From Trichoplax adhaerens (lineage: Eukaryota > Placozoa > Uniplacotomia > Trichoplacea > Trichoplacidae), in the NCBI RefSeq assembly GCF_000150275.1, contig NW_002060944.1, positions 8,642,159 through 8,706,158 on the forward strand: 64,000 bases of DNA. Reading direction: 5' to 3'. The translations under genes were made by a program, and so were the position numbers. A model generated the notes under the pieces. The model did not search any database and was not told the DNA's origin. It saw nothing but the letters and a program-made list of their open reading frames with translations. The number at the start of each line of letters is the position of its first letter. The first letter of the stretch is position 1. Positions 35,664 to 50,776 of the stretch are shown one piece after another.

Positions 35664-38600
35664 TGGAATAGTCCTATCTACAATCATTTCATCCTCAACG
35701 CTCATAATGCGTATAACTGTCAGAGTAACGTTTACAAATATTTATCGATACATTTAGTTGTACCTCAATTTTTTACTGCATTTCTACTAAATGCCTGATA
35801 CATTACATTACGTAGTACATGTATTAATCTCATTTTAGAAGCTACTATCTACTTAAACCTTCTATTGCAAAAGACACAACAAATATTAGCATGGCAAATT
35901 AGTATACGATTGACATTATTTATAGTTAATATGTTGCAACATGAAAGATGTCTTAAAATTTACCGGATATTAATTCATTAATAATAAAATTGTAATTCAG
36001 TATTTAATGACGATACTGTTACTTTCCTATTGCACCTAGTTCATGAGTTCTCAAGGAATTAATTTTCTGATAACTTTATAAAAATTAAAATTTGTTGCAA
36101 TCGATATATGCATATGATCTATTACAAAGAACTAAATTTTCATTAAATTTCAACATAAAAAATGAATAAATATCAATAAAACATGCGATCATCAAATAGC
36201 TAATACATTATACTGCATAGTAATATGATTCAATTAAAATATAGGAACGATATTTTAATGAAATTTAGTTATTAATTCATATTGGTTCAAGTTTACAACT
36301 CCGAAAGGTCGAAGGTTATGAGCAACAACTTAGCTCACTCTAATCCAAACCAACAGAAGCTAGATTTTAAATTCTCCGGTATTGACGAAATACCCAGCGC
36401 AATTGTTTTCTTTTTACACTTACAGTATATACGACGTTATGCTAGTTCACTGATAATTTTCTAACCCAAGGTTACTGTTGGTTGCCTTCGATTTTATCTG
36501 GTTATTCAAACTGCTGCAGTACTGAGTCTGATAATAACAATCTAAAAATTAGTTGCTTAATTACTGTACAATTATTTAATAGCTTGGCCTTTTAATTTGT
36601 AATGACTACCAGTATAATGTTTACATTAATAAATTGTTCTCTCCGTAGAGGTTTTTCTAGTTTTCTATTTTGTTCATAGCGATATAGGTGTGCAGAAAAT
36701 TTTCTCAACCTGCTAATTAATTTTTCAATACGGTACTTAAGTTGATTATCAGATGAGAGTGTAGAGCCAGACTAATTTTATAACAGTTTATATAATTTAG
36801 CATACTAGAAAAAAAGTCCTAAATGAGTTTTGGTTTGGACTAGAAATACTTTACATAAACGCTGCAGGTGTAAAGATTCCGACGGTTAATATGATATTCA
36901 AATTTCTGTTTTTATCAACAGCGAGTAAATTAGCTAATATGAGTATTTATCTCACTATCTACGCTTCAATTTATTTAGCTTTAAATTCCAGTTTAATTGA
37001 AATATGTTGCAAGAGATACGAATAACCTCTACCAATGGACAAGCACAACATAGTATACCATATTGGATCACGAATTTTATATATTAACATGTAATGAAAA
37101 CATCCGCTCAATGTATTAATCTTGCGGTCTAGAAATTTTTACAACAAATTAGTATGTTTAGTTATAGCATAATTTCTATATATGTAAAACAATTTGGTAG
37201 TGGTGTAAGCGAAAGTCAAATTGTTCTAAATATTTGCAGATAAAGAATATTAAATATACTAATATTAAGTCAATCTGCGTAGCCAGATAACTCTTCAGTT
37301 GTATAGTTAAATATATCATGTAGATATTTAGCGCAAAGTCTTTACCAAGCATCAAAATTAAAGTTATAACATCTCCACGATCAGTTAGCATTCTTCAACA
37401 AATCAATAAAATACGTTGATTTGAGCGCATATTTTAAGCGTGATTATATATTATGTTTAGCAGAATAAGGAATAGTATTATACAATATGCCTCAAAATTC
37501 GTACGATGTTTCATACCCTACCGTGCATGCTATATAATAAAAGCACACTTGGACGCCTATGCTATGGCTCTTACATTTGATATAAAATACAACTGTATCG
37601 ATTCACTCAGTCTCTTAAAAACTGATTAATGCGCTCGAATTAACTGTCAGCCTTATGGCGCAATGCACATTGAGATCAAAATGTAAGAATAGTAGTATAA
37701 AAATACGTACGGTAACGCCTCAAATGTTTGTTTATAAAATATTCGGAGGTATTTAGAAACGTTAAATTTTACACTATCTTATACCTCATAATAAAGAAAA
37801 GACTTTGATGTGATAAGGATCAGTAACATACGAGTATGACAATCTTGATGCTTTCTATGTCAGTAGATTCAAAGCATAATGCTGACGTTTAAATCCAATG
37901 ATTCTTGTACTATTAATAGTTCAAATTATTTACAGAACATGGTTTGCGAATTATCAACTAACAAATATTTCATGCTCATTTGAAAAATGTGGAGTTCTCC
38001 AGGAAAGATCATNNNNNNNNNNNNNNNNNNNNNNNNNNNNNNNNNNNNNNNNNNNNNNNNNNCCAATATGCCTAGAAACTTTCTCAACAGATTCATTACC
38101 TAAGTGGTACCTTTCCACTAATGCCTACAAGTGCCGAATGAATATCAATTAGGTTAATTATTGTGCATTATAACAATCTTACGCTAAACTTTACCCTGCT
38201 CTGATGAGCTGTATTTGTTGTCAGTTGCTACAGTATGCTATCAACAATAATCTTTGCTACTTTTACATTTGTGATAGCACTAGATAGTGATATATTGTAA
38301 CAATAAAAATGTGAAAAGTGTAAAATGTAGTAGATTGAACGTATAGCTGCTGTATTAACATAGAATTATTAAAAGCTTAAATTATAAATCTATAGTCGTG
38401 ATTGACTATATTTCGATACATTACAGTTTAGACTCATTTAAGGTCACTAGGATATATTAAGTGAACGAGTTTATTGTTCATTCGTTCCTGCACAATTATT
38501 TTTAGCGCTGCAGCACTTATCCACATTAAGCTACAAAAATGAGTTGCGTCAAGTGCAGATTGTAATACCATTGCACGTCGTTATTGTAACACATTAATGT

Positions 38601-39907
38601 ACCTGATACTTTTTCGCATGGTGCAATTGGATAATATAAGATTCAGCCAGGTACTGAAGTAAATCAGATTGTTTGTTAGGAGAAGCATGTAAATTTTTTC
38701 GGTAGCAATTAATAATATATCGATAGCTTGCTAAGTCACGGTATGTTGATCCCTAAAATTATAGATAGAAAGCAAACCTACTTTATAAATTACTGCACAC
38801 TCAATATTATAACACCACAAGTTCAAGATGTAATTGTAAAAGGATAGAATAGATTAGATAAGATTAAATGAATACTTTGCAAAAGTTTGAGCTATGTCAT
38901 GAATATGACGACTGATCGTATTCGTTGATGCGATCCTATATAAAGCAACATGTCCCTAAATCGATACAGACTGTAGCAGCGAGTACATGCACACTAATGC
39001 ATACTCGATTACATGGTAGGTGTGATAATCATGATTGGCTGCACTGGTTGATGCAGTCCTCCATAACAAGTCTTTCAATCGGTACAGAAGCAGATTGCTT
39101 ACAGCTATACCGGTATGCATAGTACTTTACAGGACCAGTACTAGTTAAAGTAAATCAGTTTGAAATAAGTACTGAATTGCGTCTATTATTCCACGTTAGT
39201 TCTAATGGTAATTATTTGCATTGGATGATCTGTGGTCATTGCTCTTTGTGCTGTGCAATTACATTTAGTTATAACCGACATTTTATGATTTTTACTATGC
39301 TATCTCGTCATTATTTCTTCCATGTTCAACTGTCGCCGGTTGGATATTAGCGAACCTCACGGTTACGTGATAGTGTAAGGACTGGATACGAATCCTCAAC
39401 GTCTAGTTCCAATTCTATGACAAAAGTAGTCTATACTTCTGCTATTCAAGAAGAAAATTCTATCGCTTTTACCTTAGCATCGGCTGTCTTCATCGCATGC
39501 TGCAACTCTCTAATCAAGCATCTTAGTATGGAAGCCATTTTGGAGATTTCCAACGCTTTTTAGATGTCAGATGCTCGGGCTCATGGGCTTCTATCGGTGC
39601 AGTAAGGACTGTCCGTCCGTACGTTTGGAGTAATGCGCATGCACACGATGCATTGATCTATAGTAAAACATGGCTTTAGGTAACAATTATAGCAGACACT
39701 CACATTCCACCGCTGTTTTGAGCAGTAATCGTAGGAACAGCTTAAGGTGTTGGTGGCCTACACCACGCTTGTACAGGTATTACTAACATATTGGTTACAA
39801 TGGAATGTTTGATACAGTAGTCATCCGTTTTCGAATCCAATACGATAGGAGAAGTGATGCTAAAACATCGGGAAGATCACGGTAATCTGCCTTGTAGGAA
39901 CTGCTCC
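35664..39907. other. Long intergenic stretch, no supported gene
   Basis: AT-rich sequence with AATAAA signals shortly after the CUB gene (near 36170). Possible short frames are 36312-36464 (starting MSNNLAHSNPNQQKLDF) and 39418-39561 (starting MTKVVYTSAIQEENSIAF, in a locally GC-richer patch). Both are near chance length, and neither could be extended by a convincing splice partner. Confidence 0.4.
38013..38062. other. Assembly gap of 50 N
   Basis: Fifty undetermined bases. The frame that seems to cross it (37898-38152) is open only because the gap is unread. The round number suggests a placeholder whose true length may differ. Confidence 0.99.
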
Positions 39908-40440
39908 AAAATGTTTCCTATAGTAAACATGCAATTCATGGTCCGATTGATCATTAATTAATGAATTAATTATATTATGTAATTATGGTTAATTTAAGAT
40001 GGTTGCTTGAAACTGTCCCAATGTATTTCCTACAGTAAACATGGAATTCATGGTCCGAATAATCATTAATTAATTCATTAATGAATTATGGTTAATTTAA
40101 GATGGTTGCTAGAAATGGTCCCAATATATTTCCTATAGTAAACATGCAATTCATGGTCCGATTAATCATTAATTAATTATATTATGTAATTATGGTTAAT
40201 TTAAGATGGTTGCTAGAAACTGTCCCAATATGTTTCCTATAATAAACATGCAATTCATGGTCCGATTAATCATTAATTAATGAATTAATTATATTATGCA
40301 AATATGGTTAATTTAAGATGGTTGCCAGAAACTGCCTCAATGTGTTTCCTATACTAAACATGGAATTCATGGTCCGATTATTGGTTAATCAATTCATTAA
40401 TTATATTATGTAATTATGATTAATTTAAGATGGTTGCTAG
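39908..40440. repeat. Tandem array, 5 copies of a 103-112 bp unit
   Basis: TTTCCTA[T/C]A[G/A]TAAACATG starts near 39914, 40026, 40129, 40233 and 40345. Each copy continues with AATTCATGGTCCGA, a palindromic TCATTAATTAATGAATTAAT-like core of variable length, then TTAATTTAAGATGGTTGC. Length differences between copies come from the AT palindrome. No coding frame runs through it. Confidence 0.9.
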
Positions 40441-43400
40441 CCTCTGGACGGTTGGTCTAAATAAATTCACTTCCGTAGTGGCATTTCCACAGACAAAGCT
40501 TACAGTCTGAATATAAGATAATTAAAAAATGATGATTTCACAACTATTTGCTAGTAGTAAATTAACAGGTTGCAAGCTTATTACAGTACAGCTACATTGG
40601 GCTATGGCGGAGAGGTAGATACATATATATACTGAGGGATAGAGTAGATATTTTGTAAGTAATTCTCAGATTGACGACGGGAGCTTAAATGCGACGATTC
40701 TTGTAGACTACAAATTGGAGTAGAGAACACTCATTTAGTCGGGATGTCTTCCACGAGACGCGTAAATAAATTGAGATGTATCTATAAAAATCGATCCCAG
40801 CAATATTCTAAGTTGAATCGCGAATTTACGTACATCTTTCGAATGATGGCATTTCGCATTTACTACTAATCTTAATAATCTTAATAAACCAAATGTGGCA
40901 TTCTGTGGTAATGTTGAGCGATTATTAATAATAATAGGCAACTAAAGCGCTAAAATTTTTTTTACTAATATTATTCCAGAGTTAAAGTAGGTGCAAATTA
41001 ATTTTAATGGTGATCTTACTGATCTACACATAGGTGCTCACATAACGCAAATCCTCAATCCTCTAGTCGGTAATATATGTGAAGATGGCTCGCTTTTCAC
41101 GAGCCACTTTTGACGACAATTTTTTCTCTCAAGTATGATCCGAAGTATTATATGAATAACAAACGACCGTAGTAGATATATTGTATGGCAGTAATGTAGT
41201 GATCTACCTCATATTTGTACTCTATTGCATTTATAGCACTATTTGATATAGTTAGGTTTCTGGGAATAGATATTATCGTCATACTAATATTGGATGATTG
41301 CTAATTACTATACTAGAAAATTATCGATTACGAATATTTGCCAGTTAACTACTTACGGTACAAGATTTATGTGATTAAAGATACTGAAATTGTAAAGATA
41401 CCCGTACCTTTCGTCGGACAATAGTAGAATAATGATATTTTAAGCAGATTGCCTTGCCCTGTGAAATACAAAGGTGATCTACATTCGTTTCTTAGTGGAA
41501 AATCTTCTGCTTGGTGACTCAATTCTGATTGTATGCAACTTTGTCGTGCTAAATAGTTTAAGCGAATTGCTTTTAAGAACCACGGAGATGAGCTCGAAAT
41601 AGATTTCACTCGAAAAACTTTGGAACAGATTCTTATTAGTATTTAATTACTGCTCCGCTATTCTGAAATTTTGTAATAAAAACATTTTTCTTAAATTTAC
41701 TGTTGATAAAGATTATTAATATTGCAGTATTTTGCGAAATGCCCTTATTACAAGTAAACATAGCAAAGCCCGGTCAAATATTTCCCTGCAACGGATACAT
41801 TGAAGTAAAGATAAAATTCTCAATGAAATTTATCCGAGTATAACAAGTACGACTATATCAGTTCAAAACTGAAGCAAGTAAATTTTTAATATATAGAAGA
41901 TCTAGTGTGCTTTCACTTTTTGACAATATTTCCGTTTCAGCCTGTCAATGAAACTGCTACATGAATTTGAAAATTTCATCCATTGAGATTTTAAAATCAA
42001 GTTTTAATGAGACATGGCAGCAATTTAGGTGGGTTTAGACGTTAAATATCACTTCTAGAGGTAAATGGGCATCTGAAAATTGTAAAAATATACGAAGATA
42101 TCTTCGAAGACGATACATTTGTGATTCTCTACGAATTTAAGCGAACATAAATCCAAATGGCTATTCCATAGCATTGTAAAGCATAGAATAGTTCTACTTC
42201 TTCCTGTGCATTCAGTTTCTCATCCGTCTGCAAAAATTTAGGGGAGAAATAACTTATTTTATTCATAAGATCAATGAATATACTCTATAATCATGAAGAT
42301 ATAGGTGTCAATTTATCACAATATTGTCCTTTTAGAATACTGTCATGCAGCTGTCACTTTAAACAATTCTATAAATTTTTAGGCAATCAAATAAAAGCTA
42401 GATAATATCGGCAAATACGGCATATTCATCAAAGACCAATAATTGACATATAAATCACGTTATTCGCCTACGTTCGATCTGTCGTATGGTAAGGTCATGA
42501 AAAATAAATTGCATTCAGCTATTAATGAGTATTCGTTTAATATCAGTATTGCGCCTAACTATACGTTTTACTAATATTGTAGGGCCTGTGTATTCTTCCA
42601 TAGCCATAATTTCTTAGAAATGACCGGCATTCGTACGGAAACTGACCAGATAAATTCTTACTCTGCGGAGTTTAATGATTAATTTTTATTAGTAAATTCA
42701 ATGAATTGTTTGATTACGATAGCACACTAGCCTAATAATTTCGATTTGGACTTGCGAAGTTGATAATCTACATGCATAAAGTAGAAGCGGATTTTTTTGT
42801 AGTACTATCACGGCCAAACGGAGAGTGGGAGGGAAAAACTATGCCCACCTCTAGTAATGGATATTAAACGTTTGGTGCTGAAAAGCCCGACTACGCCGAG
42901 TTTCGCGGCTAGTACTATAATAAGAAAGAATACAGAACCAGAATGAAAGGCTGCAGTTTCTTCAAATTCCTCTCTGTCCTATTGTAGCTATCTACATTTA
43001 CCACTAAGTACTTAGTGTGTTACAAATACCATCAACGCTCATGGTAAGACGATTTTGTTTTAGAATCGAATAACTGGACTTGTTAAGAGGGTTTATTATA
43101 GAATGTAAGACGAATAGCTATTTAGTTGTAAGAAATATGTCATAGTTGTAGTTACCATTAAGTAACCATTATTACAGTTATTATTTAAAATTTAGCCCTG
43201 CTATCGTAAGGCTTGATAATAGATAGGCGAATAACTGGGCTCATACACTCGTGGAATATACAGCTGGTACTTTTTGTTTATAACTTATTATAACTTATCG
43301 CTAAATTAAATTGAGCAAATCATGCTAATGTAAATGGCAATGCCCTTATATTTGAAATATAAAGGACACATGATAGTTGTAATATATTCTAGAATTTTAG

Positions 43401-46400
43401 AATCTATCAGCGCAGTATCTACTTAAATAGTACTTTGCTAATCCAATATGCTTATGCACTCATCGAAATTTCCATTGCATATGTAAATACAAAGTGCTAA
43501 TATAAGTACCCTCTCAATGATTACGAATTAGATACTGACGACAGTGCCGTACTTTACTACGTACTTACTATAGCAGATCTCGAAATTAAAATCATCAGTG
43601 TCAGTAAGCATGAATCAAATCAATTTTCCTGTCGATTGTGCCAATTTTCGAATGAATTGAATCAAGTCTGTATAATACTAGATGTGACTAGTCTCGATCT
43701 TGTACCACGTATACTATGTAAGTCATAGACTAGTAGATAGATAATAAGCACACACTTAGTGGTGTATATGTTACTACAGATTTCAACTAAGAAATCAGCT
43801 TAATAGTCCAAATGAATTCTTAATACTGACTTGTGAAAATGCTTCTTCGTAATGATCTATTTTAAAATTGATCCCATTATACAGTTTATCTCTATAATCT
43901 GAAGGACATTCATAATTGAAAAATCAGCTGATAATCAATCATTCAAAACGTATATTTTAAACATATTTATTCAATTTTGCTGAAAAATTTTTCAACTCCA
44001 TATAATGGCAATCATTCATAATGCTTCAATTTTAATAAAATGTTTTACATTTAGATTGTCGCTACTATAAATTCAATAAATGAAATAAATTTATTCTACC
44101 ATAGTTTGAGGTTGGACCATGATTACAGAAATACCTATCGACTATGATGTAGACTGTTAAGTTGCAAAAGTAAAAGGATGTAACCTGTCTTCCAGATTAT
44201 ACTATATAGTATTTGTTTAATACATATTTTTTGCAAAAGCGTTTATCGAAATTTCTTGTTGTACATCATACTGTACTGTAACAGTTAGAATAAATGCTCA
44301 GTATTTGCAACTAATGTTGGAACTATTGCAAAATTGCGATAGAAATCGTGATATCTTACTTAAACTAACGGCATGGAACTATTAAATGGCGAGTATACAT
44401 GTTATGGTAATTAAAGAGCGATAATTCATTTCCGTATAAAACTCTTATTAATTTACTAAAAATTATACTGCATCCGTGTAATGTATATGTTATACTTAAC
44501 CAATTTTAACTTTTAATCAATGTTATGCTTCATGTTCAGACATGATAGAATTTTAAATTTATTAATTTAACAGTAAAACAAACGTAACACCTGTTACTGT
44601 TATTTTTTTCAAAGCGTTATTCATATTTTAGGCATAGTAGAAATTTTATGTACATTTAATCTTATTTATAAAGTAATTATAGTATACTTTTCCAAAATGT
44701 CGCAATATCTACAACGTTTACCGTGCAATACTTCATCCTATCTGTGAATCTAAATTAACTAGAATATTGCTTTCTGGTCATATAACATTTAAAACACATT
44801 ATGGAATCATGACATCGTTAGCAGTACTTTCAAGCACATACTAGAAACATTTCATTAGATAGTTGTAATACTTCAATATTGCGTCAAGGTATGCGGCGAT
44901 TTTATTATACGTACACATGTTTATAGCATGTGCTACATGCTATATATTGAATGACGAAAAAATCTCACATCATGATATTGTGTAAGCTATCAGAGCAGAC
45001 CAAAAAGAATCAATTTTGGCTATAACCAATGATTACAATTAGCAAATCAAGATTTGTATCGCCAGAGTATGCTTAATACATTAAATCTGAGTTGGATTAA
45101 AATTTGCTTTGTAATACTGAACTTGTCAGTGTGAGCTACAGCTGCTACAAAAGATGAAAGCAAATACCATGCAAATATTACATTCAAATACCTATTCGAT
45201 AGGACACATTAGTATTACTGTATAGTATTTTAATTCTCGTTTCAAATGAATCATCTCCTCATTAAAATAGTTCGCTCGTGTACCGACTATTTATTACAAT
45301 AAAGTATCATAAAATTATGAGCATGCAGCGGCATGTAAATAAATTGGAAATTAATTGTCGGTAATCATGCATCATTAGGTAAACATGATATGACTTTTAC
45401 ATAGGCTGCTCTAAATATCATTATCGCCGCTATTTCACTATTATACTAACTTGAATATTCACGTACAGTAGTTATAAAATTTTAGTGATAATCTTTCAAC
45501 ATTCTACACGCTTCGAACCATTAAAGAGTAACAATTTAATATTAAAATGTGGGGCCTATTTAACAGCTGATTTTCTATACACGAAATTTATTATTTACAT
45601 AGATAATATTTGATACTATTACGGGATGAGCATCACTATTAAAATAATAGCGCGTGCTTTTTATTGAATTTAACCAATCCAATCTGTAAACAGTACTTGC
45701 ATGTAACGGTTTATTCCGATTATTTAACATATCACGACCGGTAACAGTCAGCGTGATATTTATAGCTTCCAATCGATCGTCAAGTATTTCATGAATTTAA
45801 AGGGAAAAGAAAAGTTAATTGCATAATCCACTACTACTGATAAGGTCATAGATGCATTTGTGAACATAATGTATGGTACCGATAGTTCGTACGAGTATTG
45901 AGATGAATATGATATCGTTTTATTTATATCATGATAGTATATTGCATATATAATATATTACGAAAAGTCATTTTAATATATTAGAAGACTTTTCAAATAA
46001 AAATTATATTTACCGTACTGAGTAAGGAACGACAGATTTGGTTTTTTATCATTGTATGAACGAACGCAATATGTCCATAAAACAGTCAAGCAGGTGCCGG
46101 TACCAGTCAGCGATTTCACGCTATAAAATGTTTATACTTGCTACTGTTTCAATAAGATTCTTTCAGAAGTAACTTAAGAAGTGTATACCAGCATGGAAGT
46201 GAAATTCTAATAGCAAATTATACGTCTGATTATAATTTAATCAATAAAGCTCTAGCAGTCAATGCTATCGAGATCTGTCCCTTCTCGACTTTGCTTCTGC
46301 TAAGGCTAAAGTATAATACGTGACACTGTCCATAAATCAGCAAGTAGATACAAATTTTAAGGTGGAGTTAACTGTTCTATAATAAAAATCAGCGGAAAGT

Positions 46401-49400
46401 CCTTTTAATTTAAAAATAGACACGTAATGCATAATTAAATAGCAGCTGTGAGGAGCGTAAATAAATGCATATGTTACTTATGGTGTCTAAATTTATAGTA
46501 TATTACTTGTATGATGATAAAAACGGCAAAGATTTGCGAAAAGTATTCTGTGTTCATGGCGGAATAAATTGCTTAGTTCTCGAGTGCATACTGTACTTGT
46601 GTTCAAGCCTAACATAATTTAGCATCAATTAAGTTGTTAAGATCTTAAAGTCATAAATGTATTGCAATACTTGATAGGCTTAATAAACGCTGCATTACTG
46701 TATGCCCAAATTTGCCCCTATAGCTTTATAACTGATATAATAAAGCAGATATGATAGTTAATAGGGCCATCTGTTGACTGTGATTGCACTTTGTATTTGA
46801 AATATCAGTGCATTTATTTTAATTCTCATAGTATCAATTTCTGTGCTACATATTTATAATATTTATACGAGGAATCTTCTCATTTTGCAAACGTTATAAA
46901 TCTATTCGATCTATAGATTTGTTTAAATTTGTGTTATTTTTTTTATTTTACGTTAATAATTTGCAATTTTATAAAATTCAAAAGTACGTACGAGTAATTG
47001 AGAATAGGCAATAATTTTGCACTGTAGACTATGGGATAAATCGAATAATTCCTTCGTTATGTGAGCCTTTCAGGTGTACCAAATATGAAACGCAAATTAA
47101 ATAGGATTATTTATATGACTGTCCAGATAACATTTAATTGCACAATTACGCCTATTTCCTTTTATTACTTAAATTGCGAAAAGTACTGCATGATTAAATA
47201 CAACGATAACTTTAACCTATTGATATACGCGTCTAGTCTAGAAAGGTCATTCGAAAGCATTATTTCGATACACTGTGTTAATGTGCTGGAAATGTAAATA
47301 CTTTCTATTTAAGGTGCAATCTGATATACTGTAGTTCCTATAGTCAGTATTAACACTTAACTAGTAAAATACGCTAGTGTTGATTAATTTTATTTTATAG
47401 TCTATCGCATATATTAGTAAATAAGCATACAATGTAAGACCAACGGCGATAGAATTTTCTTTCGCTTATTGACTAGTAATTTTTACCTGTTAGATGACAC
47501 CTAAATCTGAGATATTAGTATAATTGTTCTTATTGGTTGAATACCAGTTCGAACAGCAGCTTTATATTTACAGCTTGCGCGATCAACTATCTGGAGCTCT
47601 TGTCAATAAAATCTAGTCCATCAATTAACGTAGTTCAAGCTAGTCTAGTTCAATCATAATTAGACGATAATATTAACAGACGACTAAATGATCATGCCAT
47701 AAATCTAAAAGTCTGCTGTCAATATAAATAAACACATACGAAATCTTTAAATATTTTACAATGAACTCCGCCTTTTACAAAGTTTAAGACTGCTATTGAA
47801 AAATTTTAACTATTAAAGTCCACTACAGTTAATACTAACTCAATATACATCTTTATCTTAAATAATCATGTATTGGATATTTGGGTAACTTTAACAGTTT
47901 ATTTTAAATATTACTGGAGGGGCGATATGCAACCTATACGATACGACTGCTAGTATCGAAATTTAAGAGGTACCATATCTAGACTATTTAATTCGCACAA
48001 ATCCTGAAAGTGGAGGTGGAGTACATGTAATATTTGCGTATGTAACTTTTAATAGCTTTAAAGTTCAATATCAGATACGAGTATATCTAATATCATGAAC
48101 TTGTAACCTATTGCATGCACGTACAACTACGTAGGTAGTTGTAGCTAGAGTGCTTCCTTGAATCAGCCCATTTTTTTTTTATCTTCCACTTTAGTTAAAT
48201 ACGAGCATATATTTACTGAGAAGCCCATTGCTTTCATGAGCAGTTTGGCCATATGGTACTATCTTTTTTTATTCTCTTGATGATTAGGTAATATACTTAT
48301 TTGAGAAAAGAAAGGGAGTGGATTATCATTATAATAAGATAGATTATCATTCTTGATATGGTAGCATCCAAATTGCAATTCGATATTGCAGTAATTATTG
48401 ACACACTAGATACTCGTACGGATAATTACTTGGTAGGTATTTACCAATTTTAATCTGTATGTATCCACATAATGTCATTAAAGGTACAGATTTGGTATAC
48501 ATTTATAATTTGTACCTATTTAAATCTGCTTAAAGTAGATAAATTGGGGTCAAATAGATCAAATCGAATTCTAATTTAAAAGGCTGTTAATCCTTCCAAT
48601 GAATAGACTGGCATATGTGATCGGTGTCGATTTTGGTTCTTTATTATGATACACAATCACTAGCTTGCTGATTTCTAAACTGAGAGCATTTTATAAGAGG
48701 TAAAAAAAGGAAAGCGTTGATTGCATCTCGTGGACGCGTACTCAAATCATTTTCTTCTAACAAGCACATTGTAGCTTGGCTTACTTTCTATCTGTGGGAA
48801 AGTTGAAAGAAGCATTAAGATTGAATCATTACCGGTAACAAGGGGGCTGTAACTATTTTGTTACAATGTAGAACTTCATTGTCGAAGACTGGTATATAAT
48901 TCATGATAGCTATTTGCATTTTGCACCATCGTATGACAATGTCTATTGAGCCATTCAGCGAACTTGCGATAAGTGCAATTCCATCTGAGCCTCAATTACC
49001 TGCTCTGCATTCCACAATATAAATATGGACTCTTGCAAATGGTATCCATTCGTATTTGTTGTATTTATACAGTATACAGTAAGTTAAACGTGTACCAATC
49101 TCGATGTCCTGTCGATTGTACTGCAGAGGTAGGCGAATTCTTTTACTGTAGGTTAAAGTCCCTGTCCTTATTTCAGGACTTTACCATAAATAAGAGGACA
49201 CACCTCAATTGGATGTCTATAGTCCAAGAAAGACATGAGATGTTAATTGTATGCCCGTATGCGGTTAAGAAAGGTCTAAATTGACCAAGTTAATCTTCAA
49301 TCGTGATGTAATTAAGAAACTACGGGTAAAATGAATCATTCTTAGTCCATATGATAGCCATATCCAAATTAGTCATTTAATTTTTCCTTGCATAAGGTAA

Positions 49401-50204
49401 ATGCCCATTTTGGTTGATAATTCATTATTATTGATTTATTTGATTTGTTTATTTATTTTCATTTATGGACCGACTTTAAATATGACACTTTCCGTAGCGG
49501 GGTAAATTACTACCTAAATAATTGTGATTTATTACGCCAGTGCCTTTCACCGTTGAATCGGCGATTGAGGTTGACTGGGACAGTACGGGCGTGCAAAGTG
49601 TTCTCAGTATCAAGGTTGACATGAATGTTGACATTGCTATGCTAATGTATGAATGGCATGCCATCAGTCAGTCGAATCATTGTTTCTTTTTGAATTTAGT
49701 TCATTTTCTGACATTGAAATATATTGGTAAGTAAACTGTTGGCCGTTTGGGGCTTGATAGGAGGTATGATTTAGACAGATGGCCTAACCTTATGGACAGT
49801 ATCAGTACTGCTCTATCCAGTCGGCGTCCAAAATGCAAATCAATCCATCAACAATCTATTACGCCGCCATCCTGTACTTTACACTCTACAGTATAGCAGA
49901 GAACAGGATGTTGACTAATGCTGCTGGCATTTTAGATCGATTGCATTGCCTATTTGCACTAGGGGAGCTGGGTTGTTCAACTTGTGCTTTGACGGATAGA
50001 AAGGTTAGACACTTGCTTGCAATGTCTTTCCAGAGGATAGCACTCGTAGGATTGTGTTTTGATCGAGTACTGGGCCGGTCCATTGTAGAGTAAAGTCAAA
50101 CTTGCACCTTTTCTTGCCCCAAAAAAAGGTCGACAACTGTGCCCCCCCCCCCCGCATAAACCGGATTGGGGACTTGTCAGGTTAACTTCCCGCTGGAGTT
50201 AAGG
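40441..50204. other. Long intergenic stretch, no supported gene
   Basis: Almost 10 kb of AT-rich sequence. Frames at 40735-40941, 41367-41609, 45575-45772, 47061-47297 and 48973-49284 have lengths expected by chance. A possible minus-strand exon pair (46120-46014 and 45765-45575) has compatible phases but no recognised family. From about 49000 the GC content rises towards the phosphate transporter gene, and long overlapping frames on both strands there reflect fewer stop codons. Confidence 0.4.
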
Positions 50205-50374
50205 GTACAGTACGTACTGTACCGTACAGTACAGTGTATTCTGTGCAATTTCCACGGGTTTGGCTAGTGAACAGTACAGTACAGTACTGTACCATGTACA
50301 GTACAGTACTGTACCATGTACAGTACATTGTGCACGGTACTGTAGATCCTGTACCGTACCGTGCCGTACCGTGC
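50205..50374. promoter_or_regulatory. GTAC palindrome cluster upstream of SLC34
   Basis: Nested self-complementary words built from GTACAGTAC, ACTGTACCATGTACAGT and CCGTACCG fill this segment, 400-570 bp upstream of the SLC34 start. A run of C (near 50143) precedes it. A smaller cluster (GTACTGTACACTGTACAGTA) recurs at about 51001-51022 in the first intron. Confidence 0.45.
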
Positions 50375-50776
50375 GTGGATGAAGTTGACGGCAGATGCAG
50401 TCACAAGGAAAACTTTCCTACCCGACCGTACGCCAAGTGTCAATCACTTACGCTCGCCTTGAATACAGTAAGGTACGTTTTAATGGATTGAACAAAAGCA
50501 TCGATTACTAAACCGATTGCTGAATGGCTAATGAGCACGTGTATGTACACAAGCATAGTATACACAGTAACTTGGTGATGATTGGATAACAGGCTCTTGC
50601 CGGCAGACATCACCATGTATAAAAAGAATGCAAAACCAGGTTGAGTCCATTCGACACTTTTTTGATGCGCGGTATTTTTCTACCTGCTGCTGTAAGCTGA
50701 AGATTGCTGACTCCTTTTTTTGAGGGCTTGCTCAACTTTTCTCATCTCCGAACGTTGAAATTGATAATCGATACAA

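Noticed and set aside
37898-38152. 84-codon plus-strand frame across the N gap
   Set aside because: It is open only because 50 unread bases hide any stop; neither side shows a family motif or splice partner.
39418-39561. 48-codon plus-strand frame starting MTKVVYTSAIQEENSIAF in a GC-richer patch
   Set aside because: Coding-like to the eye but short, with no convincing donor or partner exon.
5083-40440. Tandem arrays considered as CRISPR
   Set aside because: The units are 100-230 bp with no short repeat/unique spacer alternation, and the genome is eukaryotic.
42780-42910. Locally GC-rich segment considered as a tRNA or other small RNA gene
   Set aside because: No A/B box pair, cloverleaf or snRNA signature could be found.
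49476-50093. Overlapping 60-86 codon frames on both strands before the SLC34 gene
   Set aside because: GC content rises here, making stops rarer on both strands; no splice signals or motifs support any of them.
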